A stretch of DNA of 64,000 bases from NCBI GenBank assembly GCA_047600805.1, contig JASGKG010000001.1, forward strand, positions 2,046,001 to 2,110,000, given 5' to 3'. The notes under the pieces are model-generated. The model did not search any database, had not been told where the DNA came from, and saw only the letters and a list, made by a program, of their open reading frames with translations. This stretch comes from JADKHC01 sp047600805 (GTDB lineage Bacteria > Verrucomicrobiota > Verrucomicrobiia > Opitutales > Opitutaceae). The position numbers and the translations under genes were made by a program. Within the stretch, counting starts at the first letter, position 1. Each line of letters begins with the position of its first letter. Shown here one piece after another: positions 1 through 8,899 of the stretch.

Positions 1-311
1 ATCACCGTGGCCATGCTGGCGGCCATGCCGATGCAGTACGTCACCACGTCGCACTGGAGGAAGTTGATCGTATCATAGATGGCCATGCCACCTGTGACCA
101 CGCCGCCGGGCGAATTGATGTACAGGTGGATGTCCTTCTTCGGATCTTCCATCTGCAAAAACAGAAGTTGGGCAATGACGTTGTTCGCGACAATGTCATC
201 GATCGGCACGCCGATGAAAACGATACGGTCCTTCAAAAGGCGGCCGTAAAGATCCCACTGACGTTCACCGCGACCAGTGTTTTCCCAGACTAGCGGAAGA
301 TAGTGACTCAC
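1..311 (-). CDS. clpP: ATP-dependent Clp protease proteolytic subunit ClpP (partial, 3' end outside window)
   Basis: The reverse strand reads MSHYLPLVWENTGRGERQ and continues into DRIVFIGVPIDD, QMEDPKKDIHLYINSPGG, and then GGMAIYDTINFLQCDVVTYC and GMAASMA. This is the ClpP core up to the GMAAS motif that carries the catalytic serine; the rest lies beyond base 1. The start is a GTG at 311-309, preceded by a purine-rich AAAGGAAA. ClpP forms the tetradecameric chamber of the cytoplasmic ClpXP/ClpAP proteases. It follows tig by about 23 bp on the same strand, the common tig-clpP arrangement, so co-transcription is likely. clpX would be expected next but is outside the window. Confidence 0.95.
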   Translation of the reverse strand, partial: MSHYLPLVWENTGRGERQWDLYGRLLKDRIVFIGVPIDDIVANNVIAQLLFLQMEDPKKDIHLYINSPGGVVTGGMAIYDTINFLQCDVVTYCIGMAASMATV

Positions 312-334
312 AGATTTCCTTTGTTACTCGTGTT

Positions 335-1657
335 TCAGGACTTCGGTTCGATTGTTTTCACCGTAGCCTTGGAGACGAGTAAATCAAGGGTCTTGTCGAA
401 AATGATCGACTGCTGGATCGAGCGGAGGCGCTCGCGATCCTTCGACAAATCCTTCACGAGCTTGTCGGGACGAGCATTGTTCATGAGCGCTTCACGATAG
501 ATGTAAGCGTCGATGTCCTGCTCGGTGACGGCGATTTTCTCCTGCTCGGCGATCTTGGCGAGGATCAGCTGTGTTTTAACGCGACCGACAGCGGCGCGTT
601 TGGCGCTTTCGAATAGTTCCTTCTTGTCCTTCTCGAACTGCTCCTGCGGAACGCCGCGGCGCATGTTTTCTTCGATGAAGTTGCGGAGGACGGTCTGGGT
701 CTCGCTGTCGACCATGCTGTCCGGAACAGCAAACTCGACCTTCGACGAAATCGCTTCCGCGACCTGACGGCGCTGGCCCTGGCGGTTGGCCTGCTCTTTG
801 CGAGCTTTCAGGTTAGCGCTGACCTTGGTTTTCAGTTCTTCGAGGTTTTCAGCCTGATGAGCTTTGAAGAACTCGGCGTCGAGCGGAGGAAGAATACGTT
901 CGCGAATTTCCTGTACTTCGACCGAGTAGACCGCGCTCTTTCCGGCAAGCGCCGGAACCGGAGCGAAGTCAGCGGGGAAAGTAATCGTCACGTCCTTTTT
1001 GTCGCCCTTGCTCAGGCCGGCGAGCTGCTTGCCGAGGCCAGGGATGAGGCCTTCCTGTTCACCTTCGACTTCTTCCCACGTCTGCGGGACTTTGCTGTAG
1101 ATTTGTTTGTCGCCCGCGATCTCGGCTATCGGTTTGCCGTCAACAGTGCCTTCGTAGGAAAGCTTCACGTAATCGCTCTTCTGTGCGGGGCGTTCCGCGA
1201 CTTTGAAATCGGCACGCTCAGCGCGCATTCCCTCTATCACTTGGTTTACCTCGGCTTCGGTCGGTTCGACCGGAAGGACTTCCGTCGCGATGCCGCTATA
1301 ATCCGGAACAGTGAAATTCGGACGAACGTCCATCGAGAACGTCACGGAAGCCGGCTTGCTGGCGTCGATGTCACCCGAATCGACATTCGTGATCGTGAGC
1401 ACATCGAGCTTCGCTTGTTCCAAGCCGCTGCGGTAGGCCTTGCTGACGACTTTCTGTTTAAACTCTTCGACGATCTCTTTGCCGTAATGTTTTTGCACCA
1501 GACCGGCAGGTGCTTTGCCAGGACGGAACCCAGGAAGGCGGGCCATTTTAGCGAATTCGGCCACGGTGGCCTGATGCTCGGCTGCGACCTCGGCTTGATC
1601 GAGGGACACAACCAGGTTCTTGCGGGTTTCGGAGACGTCTTTGATTTCGATGTTCAC
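335..1657 (-). CDS. tig: Trigger factor, ribosome-associated chaperone and peptidyl-prolyl isomerase
   Basis: The 440-aa protein has the usual trigger factor length. The N-terminal ribosome-binding domain carries the signature GFRPGKAP at residues 43-50. An FKBP-type PPIase domain follows (about 160-250: YVKLSYEGTVDGKPI, GLGKQLAGLSKGDKKDV), and then a helical C-terminal chaperone domain. It binds nascent chains at the ribosome exit tunnel in the cytoplasm. It lies immediately upstream of clpP on the same strand. The region 1658-1822 separates it from the divergent GH3 gene and should hold promoters for both, but I see no clear -35/-10 pair. Confidence 0.97.
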   Translation of the reverse strand: MNIEIKDVSETRKNLVVSLDQAEVAAEHQATVAEFAKMARLPGFRPGKAPAGLVQKHYGKEIVEEFKQKVVSKAYRSGLEQAKLDVLTITNVDSGDIDASKPASVTFSMDVRPNFTVPDYSGIATEVLPVEPTEAEVNQVIEGMRAERADFKVAERPAQKSDYVKLSYEGTVDGKPIAEIAGDKQIYSKVPQTWEEVEGEQEGLIPGLGKQLAGLSKGDKKDVTITFPADFAPVPALAGKSAVYSVEVQEIRERILPPLDAEFFKAHQAENLEELKTKVSANLKARKEQANRQGQRRQVAEAISSKVEFAVPDSMVDSETQTVLRNFIEENMRRGVPQEQFEKDKKELFESAKRAAVGRVKTQLILAKIAEQEKIAVTEQDIDAYIYREALMNNARPDKLVKDLSKDRERLRSIQQSIIFDKTLDLLVSKATVKTIEPKS

Positions 1658-1822
1658 GGTATAAAAATTCGGGCGGATTCGACTTGTCGGAACTGGCCAA
1701 CTTACGGAACGCCTCCGCTCGCGGTCAATGCCGTATTCGCAACTAAAATCCCGAAGAACTCAGCCGTGGGATTGATTGGAGCCGATTTATTGCCAATCTG
1801 CCTGATCAACCCTGATTTAAAC

Positions 1823-4075
1823 ATGCGACTCCGCAATCTACTTATCCCCTGCTTTGGCCTTTTAGTTTCAGCTCTCTTCTGCACGGCACAAACCATGACA
1901 GATGAGCAAATCGAGGCAGCGGTGGAAAAGCTGCTCTCGCAAATGACGGTAGAGGAAAAGATCGGCCAGATGAGTCAGCGGCATTACAACACCAAGTCCA
2001 AAACCAACCCCGCGGACTCCGCCGAAGCCGTGCGCACGGGCCAAATCGGTTCATTTCTCAACCCCGATTCCGTCGAAACCGTCAACAAGCTCCAGAAGGT
2101 CGCGGTTGAAGAAAGTCGGCTGAAAATCCCGCTCATCTTCGGCATCGATGTGATCCATGGCTACCGCACGCTGTTCCCCATCCCAGTCGGGCAATCGTGC
2201 AGCTGGAATCCAGAGTTGATCGAAGCCGCTGGCCGCGTCGCTGCGGTCGAAGCGACCACGGGCGGCATCCGTTGGACGTTCGCGCCGATGCTCGACATCA
2301 CGCATGACCCGCGCTGGGGCCGCATTGCCGAAGGCTTGGGCGAAGATCCTGTCGTCACCTCGCGTCTAGGTGCGGCTATGGTCCGCGGATTCCAAGGGAA
2401 AAATCTCGCCGATCCGCAAAGTATCGCCGCCTGCGCAAAACATTACGTCGGTTACGGCGCAGCCGAAGGCGGTCGTGACTACAACACGACGCTCATTCCC
2501 GAAGCCGAACTACGCAATATCTACCTACCGTCGTTCCGCGCCGCAAAAGAAGCCGGCGTGCAAACGTTCATGAGCGCCTTCAACGACCTCAACGGCATGC
2601 CTGCATCCGGAAATACCTTCACGATTCGCCAAGTGCTGCAAAAGGAATGGGCCTTCGACGGATTTACGGTCAGCGACTGGGAATCGATTAAGGAAATGAT
2701 CCCCCACGGTGTCGCTGCCGATCTACGTGACGCCGCCAAACTCGGCATCACTGCCGGCGTGGACATGGAAATGGTTTCCACGGCGTACCGCGATAACGCC
2801 GCCGCGCTTTTGCGGGACGGCGCGATCAACATGGACATGTTGAACGACTCCGTGCGCCGAATTCTGCGGGTCAAGTTCCGCCTAGGCCTTTTCGAGCGCC
2901 CTTACACCGAAGTGACCGACGCCAAAGTGCTGCTTACTGGAGAAAATCTAAAGGTCGCACGCGAACTCGCCACACAGAGTCTCGTCTTGTTAAAGAACGA
3001 CTCCGGCCTGCTTCCACTCAGCGGAGATAAACAGAAAGTTGCCGTTATCGGGCCGCTCGCCGACAGCCAGCTCGACATGCGCGGCTGCTGGTCCTGCCGC
3101 GGCGAAGCCAGCGAGTGCCGCACGGTGTATTCAGTTTTCAAGGACTACGTTGGTTCCAACGCAAAAGTTTACTACGCGCCGGGTCTTCAAAACGCTAACA
3201 GCAACGACACCTCACAAATCGCCGACGCCGTTCGCGCCGCACGGAAGGCAGACGTGGTGGTGCTTTGCATCGGCGAAGGTCACGATCTCTCCGGCGAAGC
3301 TCGCTGCCGCTCCACCCTCGAGCTCCCCGGAGCACAGGAGCAACTCGTCGCCCAAGTCGCCGCGGCCGGGAAGCCGATCGTGCTCGTGGTATTCGGCGGT
3401 CGTCCGCTGACGTTCGCCAAAGCTGCGTCGCTTTCAAAATCGATCCTGTTTGCGTGGCATCCGGGCACGATGGCGGGACCAGCGATTTGCGACGTATTGT
3501 TTGGCCGCGCAAATCCGTCCGGCAAACTCACCGTCACGTTCCCGCGCGCAACAGGCCAAATTCCGCTCTACTATAACCACAAGAACACCGGCAGACCCGT
3601 TCCGGTCGATCCGAAGGCCGCAAAAACTCCTCTCGGCACCGCTGAAGACCCCAAGGGCTACTACTCCCAGTACCTCGATATTCCGCAAGCGCCTGCCTAC
3701 CCGTTCGGGTTCGGTTTGTCGTACACTTCGTTTACCTACTCCGATGTGAAGGTCGAAATGGACGAAGCGCATGGCGTCGTCAAAGCGACTGCCACCATCA
3801 GCAACACCGGCAGCCGCGAGGGAACGGAAATCGTTCAACTCTACACGCGCCAGCTCACCGGCAGCCTCACGCGTCCGGTGAAGGAGCTGAAAGATTTCCT
3901 GCGGGTCGGGCTGAAGGCTGGCGAAAAGCGTACGGTCGTTTTCGAGATCCCGAAACAGACCCTCGGCTATTTCAACAACCAGGGCCAATTCCTAATTGAG
4001 CCGGGCAAGTATCATCTCTGGATCGCGCCCAACTCCGCCGAAGGAAACGCAGTCGAGTTCGCGCTCGCGAAATAA
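1823..4075 (+). CDS. Secreted GH3 beta-glucosidase (BglX-like)
   Basis: The reading frame is open back to 857, but that stretch lies antisense to tig. The ATG at 1823 gives a 750-aa protein starting with a signal peptide (MRLRNLLIPCFGLLVSALFC, then TAQ). GH3 features: KIGQMSQR, KHYVGYGAAEGGRDYNTT, and the nucleophile motif GFTVSDW with Asp285. The second alpha/beta domain and a C-terminal fibronectin-III-like domain (TNTGSREGTEIVQLY type) complete the BglX layout. It probably cleaves beta-glucosides or xylosides in the periplasm; exact specificity cannot be read from sequence. It has no obvious operon partner. Confidence 0.93.
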   Translation: MRLRNLLIPCFGLLVSALFCTAQTMTDEQIEAAVEKLLSQMTVEEKIGQMSQRHYNTKSKTNPADSAEAVRTGQIGSFLNPDSVETVNKLQKVAVEESRLKIPLIFGIDVIHGYRTLFPIPVGQSCSWNPELIEAAGRVAAVEATTGGIRWTFAPMLDITHDPRWGRIAEGLGEDPVVTSRLGAAMVRGFQGKNLADPQSIAACAKHYVGYGAAEGGRDYNTTLIPEAELRNIYLPSFRAAKEAGVQTFMSAFNDLNGMPASGNTFTIRQVLQKEWAFDGFTVSDWESIKEMIPHGVAADLRDAAKLGITAGVDMEMVSTAYRDNAAALLRDGAINMDMLNDSVRRILRVKFRLGLFERPYTEVTDAKVLLTGENLKVARELATQSLVLLKNDSGLLPLSGDKQKVAVIGPLADSQLDMRGCWSCRGEASECRTVYSVFKDYVGSNAKVYYAPGLQNANSNDTSQIADAVRAARKADVVVLCIGEGHDLSGEARCRSTLELPGAQEQLVAQVAAAGKPIVLVVFGGRPLTFAKAASLSKSILFAWHPGTMAGPAICDVLFGRANPSGKLTVTFPRATGQIPLYYNHKNTGRPVPVDPKAAKTPLGTAEDPKGYYSQYLDIPQAPAYPFGFGLSYTSFTYSDVKVEMDEAHGVVKATATISNTGSREGTEIVQLYTRQLTGSLTRPVKELKDFLRVGLKAGEKRTVVFEIPKQTLGYFNNQGQFLIEPGKYHLWIAPNSAEGNAVEFALAK

Positions 4076-4086
4076 CTCTGACAAGG

Positions 4087-4117
4087 CGGCGAGGCAGACA
4101 CCATTTCTCCCTCGCCG
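4087..4117 (+). terminator. Hairpin after the GH3 gene
   Basis: CGGCGAGG (4087-4094) pairs perfectly with CCTCGCCG (4110-4117) across a 15-nt loop, 11 bases after the GH3 stop codon. There is no T-run, so it may only stabilise or end the transcript weakly. A second small hairpin (GTGCGG/CCGCAC) sits just before the tsaB start. Confidence 0.35.
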
Positions 4118-4157
4118 AGAAGCTCTCGATGAATAAGAGTGCGGCTAAACCCGCACC

Positions 4158-4832
4158 ATGCCTTCACTTCGCCAACTACTCGACGCGCACGTCACGATCC
4201 TGTTGATCGACTCCGCCTCCGCCAACGTCCAGGCAGCGGTCTGGCATCGAAATTGGGAACCAGTCTGGAGCACCAAAAGCGGCGAAGCGGGCGAGCAAGT
4301 TTTCACCGCCATCGACGACGTACTCTCACGATCGGGCCAGACACTCGAAACGATCGACGCCTTCGTTTTTTGCGACGGCCCAGGCTCCGTTTTGGGAATT
4401 CGCACCGCAGCGGTAGCGCTGCGCACTTGGCGCGTTTTGAGGGCGCGGCCCGTTTACGCGTTTTGCGGCCTCACCATCGTCGCGCATTTTCTGGCGGTGA
4501 CGAAACGTGAGCGCGAGTTCGCCGTCATCGCCGATGCACGACGCGATTCCTGGCATCACGTGGATGTCGACGCCGACGGGAACGTTTCTCCGCTAAAACG
4601 AATTCCCACGGCAACACTCGCTGGCACGCTCCTGACGCCCGAAGGTTTCCGCGCGTGGACCAAACCACCTGCACCCCTGCAAACGGTTTCCTATTCGCTC
4701 GAAACGCTGCTGCCGCCGCTTGCCAACATCGAGCTGTTCAGCCCGACCTCCGAACCCGACGCTTTCTTGCACGAAGAACCGGTTTATCAGACTTGGACGC
4801 CGCAGGTTCATCGTGCGCCGACCGCTTCCTAA
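4158..4832 (+). CDS. tsaB: tRNA threonylcarbamoyladenosine biosynthesis protein TsaB
   Basis: This 224-aa protein has an ASKHA-type N-terminus (ILLIDSASANVQAAVW), the TsaB-typical FCDGPGSVLGIRTAAVALR at about residues 71-89, and YAFCGLTIVA. TsaB is the non-catalytic partner of TsaD in making t6A37 on ANN-decoding tRNAs in the cytoplasm. The family identity is clear although overall conservation is low. The stop codon lies 2 bp from the alr start, so the two genes are almost certainly an operon. A tsaB neighbour of cell-wall or translation genes is common. Confidence 0.85.
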   Translation: MPSLRQLLDAHVTILLIDSASANVQAAVWHRNWEPVWSTKSGEAGEQVFTAIDDVLSRSGQTLETIDAFVFCDGPGSVLGIRTAAVALRTWRVLRARPVYAFCGLTIVAHFLAVTKREREFAVIADARRDSWHHVDVDADGNVSPLKRIPTATLAGTLLTPEGFRAWTKPPAPLQTVSYSLETLLPPLANIELFSPTSEPDAFLHEEPVYQTWTPQVHRAPTAS

Positions 4833-4834
4833 CC

Positions 4835-5983
4835 ATGCACACTCCCTCGCGTCTGCCGCTTCGTTGCTGGGCTGAGATCGATCTCGCCGCACTAGAGCGC
4901 AATCTGCGTCTCATCCGCGCTTCGCTGCCGTCGCACATGCGCTATGTCGCCGTCGTCAAAGCCGACGCCTACGGCCACGGGCTTCCGCAGGCCGCCGCAC
5001 GACTCATGCACGCCGGAGCCGATCTATTCGCCGTAGCCAATATCGGCGAAGCCGTCGCCCTTCGCGAGATCGGGCCGGGCTGGCCCATTTTGTTGCTCAG
5101 TCCGTTGCTCCCCGAAGAGGACGTCTACGTGGCGGAATACGAACTGACGGCAACGGTTTCCACCAGCGACGAAGTGCAGCGCTTCAACAAGCTCGGCCAA
5201 ACCGTGGGCCGCCCGATTTCCGTCCACTTAAAAATCGATACCGGAATGGGACGTGTCGGTGTGTGGCACGAGCACGCCGAAAAACTTTACGCGGAAATCA
5301 TCGCCGCACCGAACGTGAAGCTCGCCGGTGTTTTCACGCACTTCAGCAGCTCCGACGAGGATCCCGCTTTCACTGCCGAACAACGGCGGCGCTTTCTGGC
5401 GGCGCTTCAGCGTTGTCCCGGAATTCAGCTCGATCAGCTTTTCGTGCACGCCGACAGCAGCGCCGGTCTGGAAACCCTTGAGGGAGCCCGTCCGTTCAAC
5501 GCCGTTCGCATTGGCCTTCTGCAATTCGGAATTTTGCCACGGCCGAATTCTTTGCTCGCGCAAGTTCATACCGAACCAGTCTTCAGTTTTAAAACCCGCG
5601 TCGGCATCGTCAAAGACCTGCCCGCTGGAAATACGATCAGTTACGGACGCACCTACACCTTGAAGCGTGATAGCCGCGTTGCCGTTCTCACAGCGGGTTA
5701 CGGCGACGGTATTCAACGCGCTTCCAGCAATCGCGCCCAAGTGCTCATCCGCGGTGCACGCTGCCCCGTGCTCGGCAGGGTGACAATGGACCAAACCATC
5801 GTCGACGTGACGGATGTTCCCAGCATTACCCGGGGAGATGAAGCCGTTCTCATCGGGAAACAAGAGCATGCGGAAATCTCCGTCACAGAATTCAGCCGTT
5901 GGGCCGACACGATTCCTTGGGAAACCTTGTGCTCCGTCTCGAAACGCGTGCCGCGCGTTTACAAAACCGTGCTTGGAACCTAA
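4835..5983 (+). CDS. alr: Alanine racemase
   Basis: The frame is open from 4655, but the ATG at 4835, directly after the tsaB stop, begins the conserved protein (MHTPSRLPLRCWAEIDLAAL). That gives 382 aa. The PLP-binding lysine is Lys42 in VVKADAYGHG. The catalytic tyrosine of the C-terminal domain is in AGYGDG (about Tyr289). VTMDQTIVDVT is also typical. The enzyme interconverts L- and D-alanine for peptidoglycan. The upstream extension only reads through tsaB out of frame and is rejected. Confidence 0.96.
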   Translation: MHTPSRLPLRCWAEIDLAALERNLRLIRASLPSHMRYVAVVKADAYGHGLPQAAARLMHAGADLFAVANIGEAVALREIGPGWPILLLSPLLPEEDVYVAEYELTATVSTSDEVQRFNKLGQTVGRPISVHLKIDTGMGRVGVWHEHAEKLYAEIIAAPNVKLAGVFTHFSSSDEDPAFTAEQRRRFLAALQRCPGIQLDQLFVHADSSAGLETLEGARPFNAVRIGLLQFGILPRPNSLLAQVHTEPVFSFKTRVGIVKDLPAGNTISYGRTYTLKRDSRVAVLTAGYGDGIQRASSNRAQVLIRGARCPVLGRVTMDQTIVDVTDVPSITRGDEAVLIGKQEHAEISVTEFSRWADTIPWETLCSVSKRVPRVYKTVLGT

Positions 5984-6086
5984 TCGCGCATTTCGGAGCG
6001 TCACGCCTGTCTTGGGGTCAAACAGCTCAGCTAATCGGGTTCATTATTTTTTGTAACAAACCTCCGAAAAGCTCGTCTGAGAGGGC

Positions 6087-7613
6087 ATGGACACTGCGAC
6101 CACGAGTTCCACGGCCCAAGAGACTCCGGGCGGCAAACAGTCTGCGAGCGAAGCCTGGCAACCGCTTCCGCCCGACCAATGGGATGAAGCGGCGGCTCGC
6201 CATCTCCTCTTTCGAACCACCTGGTCAGCACAGCCCGCCGAAGTTACTCGGGCGACGAAAGAGGGGCTGCAACCAACGCTGAATCGTCTTTTCCCGCCCC
6301 AGGCCGAACCTTTTCCGACGCCTAAGCTGGTCGCCGATCTCCAGGAAGACACGCCTGAATTTACCCAAAAAATCCGCGCGGCCACTCCCGAAGAAAAACG
6401 GATGCTTCAGAAAGAGGCCCGCGATCGCTCTCAGCAGGCGTTTTCCGACATGGCGGTGCGCTGGCTTCAATTCGCTGCCGATCCCCAACGCTCCGCCTTC
6501 GAAAAATGGGTTTTATTTCTCAGCGACATCTACGTGGTGAGCTTCGAAAAGGTGCGCAACGCCGCGCTCATTCACGACCATTTCGGCAAACTGCGGGAAT
6601 ACGCACTCGGACCCGCGCCACACCTCACAAAAGCGATCTCGCGCTCTCCGGCGATGATCCAGTACCTCGACCTCCAGGAGAGCAAAAAAGACGCGCCCAA
6701 CGAGAATTTCGCCCGCGAGCTTTTCGAGCTGTTTGTTCTCGGCGAAGGAAACTACACGGAAGCCGACATCAAACAGGCCGCCCGAGCGTTCACCGGGTAT
6801 CGCCGCCAATACGGGACGTTCCGCTTCGCTCAGAACCAGCACGACACCGGCAAGAAGACGGTTTTCGGCCACACGGGAAACTTCGACGGCGACGAAGTGA
6901 TCGATCTCGCGTACAAACAACCCGCCGCTGCGCGTTTTGTTCCTAACGAAATGGTGAAATTCTACCTTTCCGAGACGCCGCTGCCACCAGAGACCGTTGC
7001 CGAGCTCGGCGACTGGTGGCGCTCGCAAAAGTTCAACTTAAGAGCACTCGCCCATCGCTTTTTCGGCAGCCGCGCTTTCTTCGACTCTGCAGGTCGCGGT
7101 AACTTCATCAAAAGCCCGGTCCAGTTCTACCTCGGGCTCGTGCAAGACCTGCAACTTGACGTAGCCCCGCTTCCACGGCGCGTGCTCGGCAGCCTGCGCC
7201 AAATGGGACAAAATCTATTCACTCCGCCGAACGTACGCGGCTGGGTTGGTGGTAGGAATTGGATCAACTCTTCGACCTTCAGCGCGCGACGTCAGCTCGT
7301 GCAGACTCTTTTTTATCCGATCAACGAGGCTAACTTGAATGCGGACGAACAAGCCGAACTCGCCCGCGCCCGCGATGGGGGTCGCACACGATTCACGGTC
7401 GATCCCGACTGGCTCAAAAAGATTGCCAAGGACGACGCGCCGAGTGCTGCCGAACAGGTCATCGCCACCTTTCTGCCCACTCAGACTGACGGTGAAGTGC
7501 GTCGCAAAATCGCCGATTTTATCGGGACAGCTCCATCACCTAACCAACGTGTAGAGAAGACACGCAGCGCGATCATCGCCCTGCTCCAATCGCCCGAGTA
7601 CCAGCTCTGCTAA
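6087..7613 (+). CDS. DUF1800 family protein
   Basis: The 508-aa protein opens its conserved part with DEAAARHLLFRTTWSAQPAEV and contains ENFARELFELFVLGEGNY, AARAFTGYRR and PPNVRGWVGGRNWI, all typical of DUF1800 proteins. The function of the family is not established. It is followed 12 bp later by a DUF1501 gene, a pairing that recurs in Planctomycetes and Verrucomicrobia, where the two are thought to act together outside the cytoplasm. No signal peptide is visible at this N-terminus, although the partner has a Tat signal. Confidence 0.9.
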   Translation: MDTATTSSTAQETPGGKQSASEAWQPLPPDQWDEAAARHLLFRTTWSAQPAEVTRATKEGLQPTLNRLFPPQAEPFPTPKLVADLQEDTPEFTQKIRAATPEEKRMLQKEARDRSQQAFSDMAVRWLQFAADPQRSAFEKWVLFLSDIYVVSFEKVRNAALIHDHFGKLREYALGPAPHLTKAISRSPAMIQYLDLQESKKDAPNENFARELFELFVLGEGNYTEADIKQAARAFTGYRRQYGTFRFAQNQHDTGKKTVFGHTGNFDGDEVIDLAYKQPAAARFVPNEMVKFYLSETPLPPETVAELGDWWRSQKFNLRALAHRFFGSRAFFDSAGRGNFIKSPVQFYLGLVQDLQLDVAPLPRRVLGSLRQMGQNLFTPPNVRGWVGGRNWINSSTFSARRQLVQTLFYPINEANLNADEQAELARARDGGRTRFTVDPDWLKKIAKDDAPSAAEQVIATFLPTQTDGEVRRKIADFIGTAPSPNQRVEKTRSAIIALLQSPEYQLC

Positions 7614-7625
7614 TCGAAAGCTGCC

Positions 7626-8870
7626 ATGAAAAATTTCTCCAACACCCTTCCCACCACCCGACGCGAATTTTTGCGACTCACCGGCTGCGGCATTGGCCTC
7701 CTCGCGTTCAGCCGTTTCGCGCCAGATTTTCTCGTCCAATCGACCCTCGCACAAACACCCGCGCCCGAGAAAGACCGAACCATTCTGGTCCTGGTACAAC
7801 TTGCCGGGGGTAATGACGGATTGAATACCGTGATCCCCTTCGAGGACGCGAACTATTATCGCCTGCGCCCCAGCCTGGGCATCGCCAAAGACGCCGTTTT
7901 GCGCCTCGACGATCACGCTGGACTGCACCCTGCCTGCACTGAGCTCCGTGCGCTCTACGGCGATGGAAAGCTCGGCGTCATCCAAAACGTGGGCTATCCC
8001 AATCCCAACCGAAGCCATTTCCGTTCGACAGATATTTGGGAGACAGCCAGCGACAGCGATCAGCTTGTCTCTACCGGCTGGCTCGGCCGTTTCCTCGACA
8101 ACACCTGCGCCGGCGCGCCAGCCGAAAGCGATGATCCTGCCGCCGTGCATCTGAGCAGCGAAGTTCCCGGAGCGTTTCTTGCCGAGCACCCACATCCCAC
8201 TTTTGGTTTCAATCCTTATCAATATCGCGGCGGAAATCCGCCGAATCTCGGCCTGCTGGAAAACCTCGTTCACAGCGATCACCCGGAAAACGACAATGCC
8301 TCGTTCTTGAAACAAACCATGATGGACGCGCTCGTCACCGAGAAACGCGTGCAGAAGGTCCTCGGCGCTTACAAATCGAGCATCAACTACCCGGGCAATC
8401 CGTTTGCTCAATCGCTGCGCAATGTCGCCGCGTTGATCGCTGCAGGGCTGTCCACGCGTGTTTACTTTGTCTCTTTAAGCGGGTTCGACACGCACGCCAA
8501 TCAGCTCAATCAGCATCAGAACCTACTCCGCACGCTTTCGGAGGGTCTCGCGGCATTTCAGAAAGATCTCGAAGATCACAAACTCGACGGCCAAGTGCTC
8601 ACTGCGACCTTTTCGGAATTCGGTCGCCGCCCGATGGAAAACGAGAGTCACGGCACCGACCACGGCACCGCCGCGCCGCTCTTCGTGATGGGCTCGTCGG
8701 TGAAAGCCGGACTTCACGGGACTGCGCCGTCCCTCGCGTTGCAGCGTAACCAAGACCTCACGTTCAGCACCGATTTTCGACAGGTGTACGCGACAATTCT
8801 GGATCGCTGGCTCCACTGCCCAGCCGCCAAGGTGCTGGGAAAAGAATATCAGCCACTTGCGTTCGTGTGA
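7626..8870 (+). CDS. DUF1501 family protein with Tat signal
   Basis: The 414-aa protein begins with a twin-arginine signal (TTRREFLRLTGCGIGLLAFS). It continues with ILVLVQLAGGNDGLNTVIPF, a long conserved middle and SEFGRRPMENESHGTDHGTA, all typical of the DUF1501 family (alkaline-phosphatase-like fold). It is presumably exported folded by Tat, perhaps with a bound metal. Its function is unknown. It forms an operon with the DUF1800 gene just upstream. It converges on the leftward SGNH gene with only 29 bp between the stop codons and no clear terminator. Confidence 0.92.
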   Translation: MKNFSNTLPTTRREFLRLTGCGIGLLAFSRFAPDFLVQSTLAQTPAPEKDRTILVLVQLAGGNDGLNTVIPFEDANYYRLRPSLGIAKDAVLRLDDHAGLHPACTELRALYGDGKLGVIQNVGYPNPNRSHFRSTDIWETASDSDQLVSTGWLGRFLDNTCAGAPAESDDPAAVHLSSEVPGAFLAEHPHPTFGFNPYQYRGGNPPNLGLLENLVHSDHPENDNASFLKQTMMDALVTEKRVQKVLGAYKSSINYPGNPFAQSLRNVAALIAAGLSTRVYFVSLSGFDTHANQLNQHQNLLRTLSEGLAAFQKDLEDHKLDGQVLTATFSEFGRRPMENESHGTDHGTAAPLFVMGSSVKAGLHGTAPSLALQRNQDLTFSTDFRQVYATILDRWLHCPAAKVLGKEYQPLAFV

Positions 8871-8899
8871 GCGGCCGGTACGGAAAAAATTGAGCGAAG

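Noticed and set aside
857..1822. 322-codon upstream extension of the GH3 frame
   Set aside because: It lies antisense to tig and lacks any GH3 similarity; the signal peptide at 1823 marks the true start.
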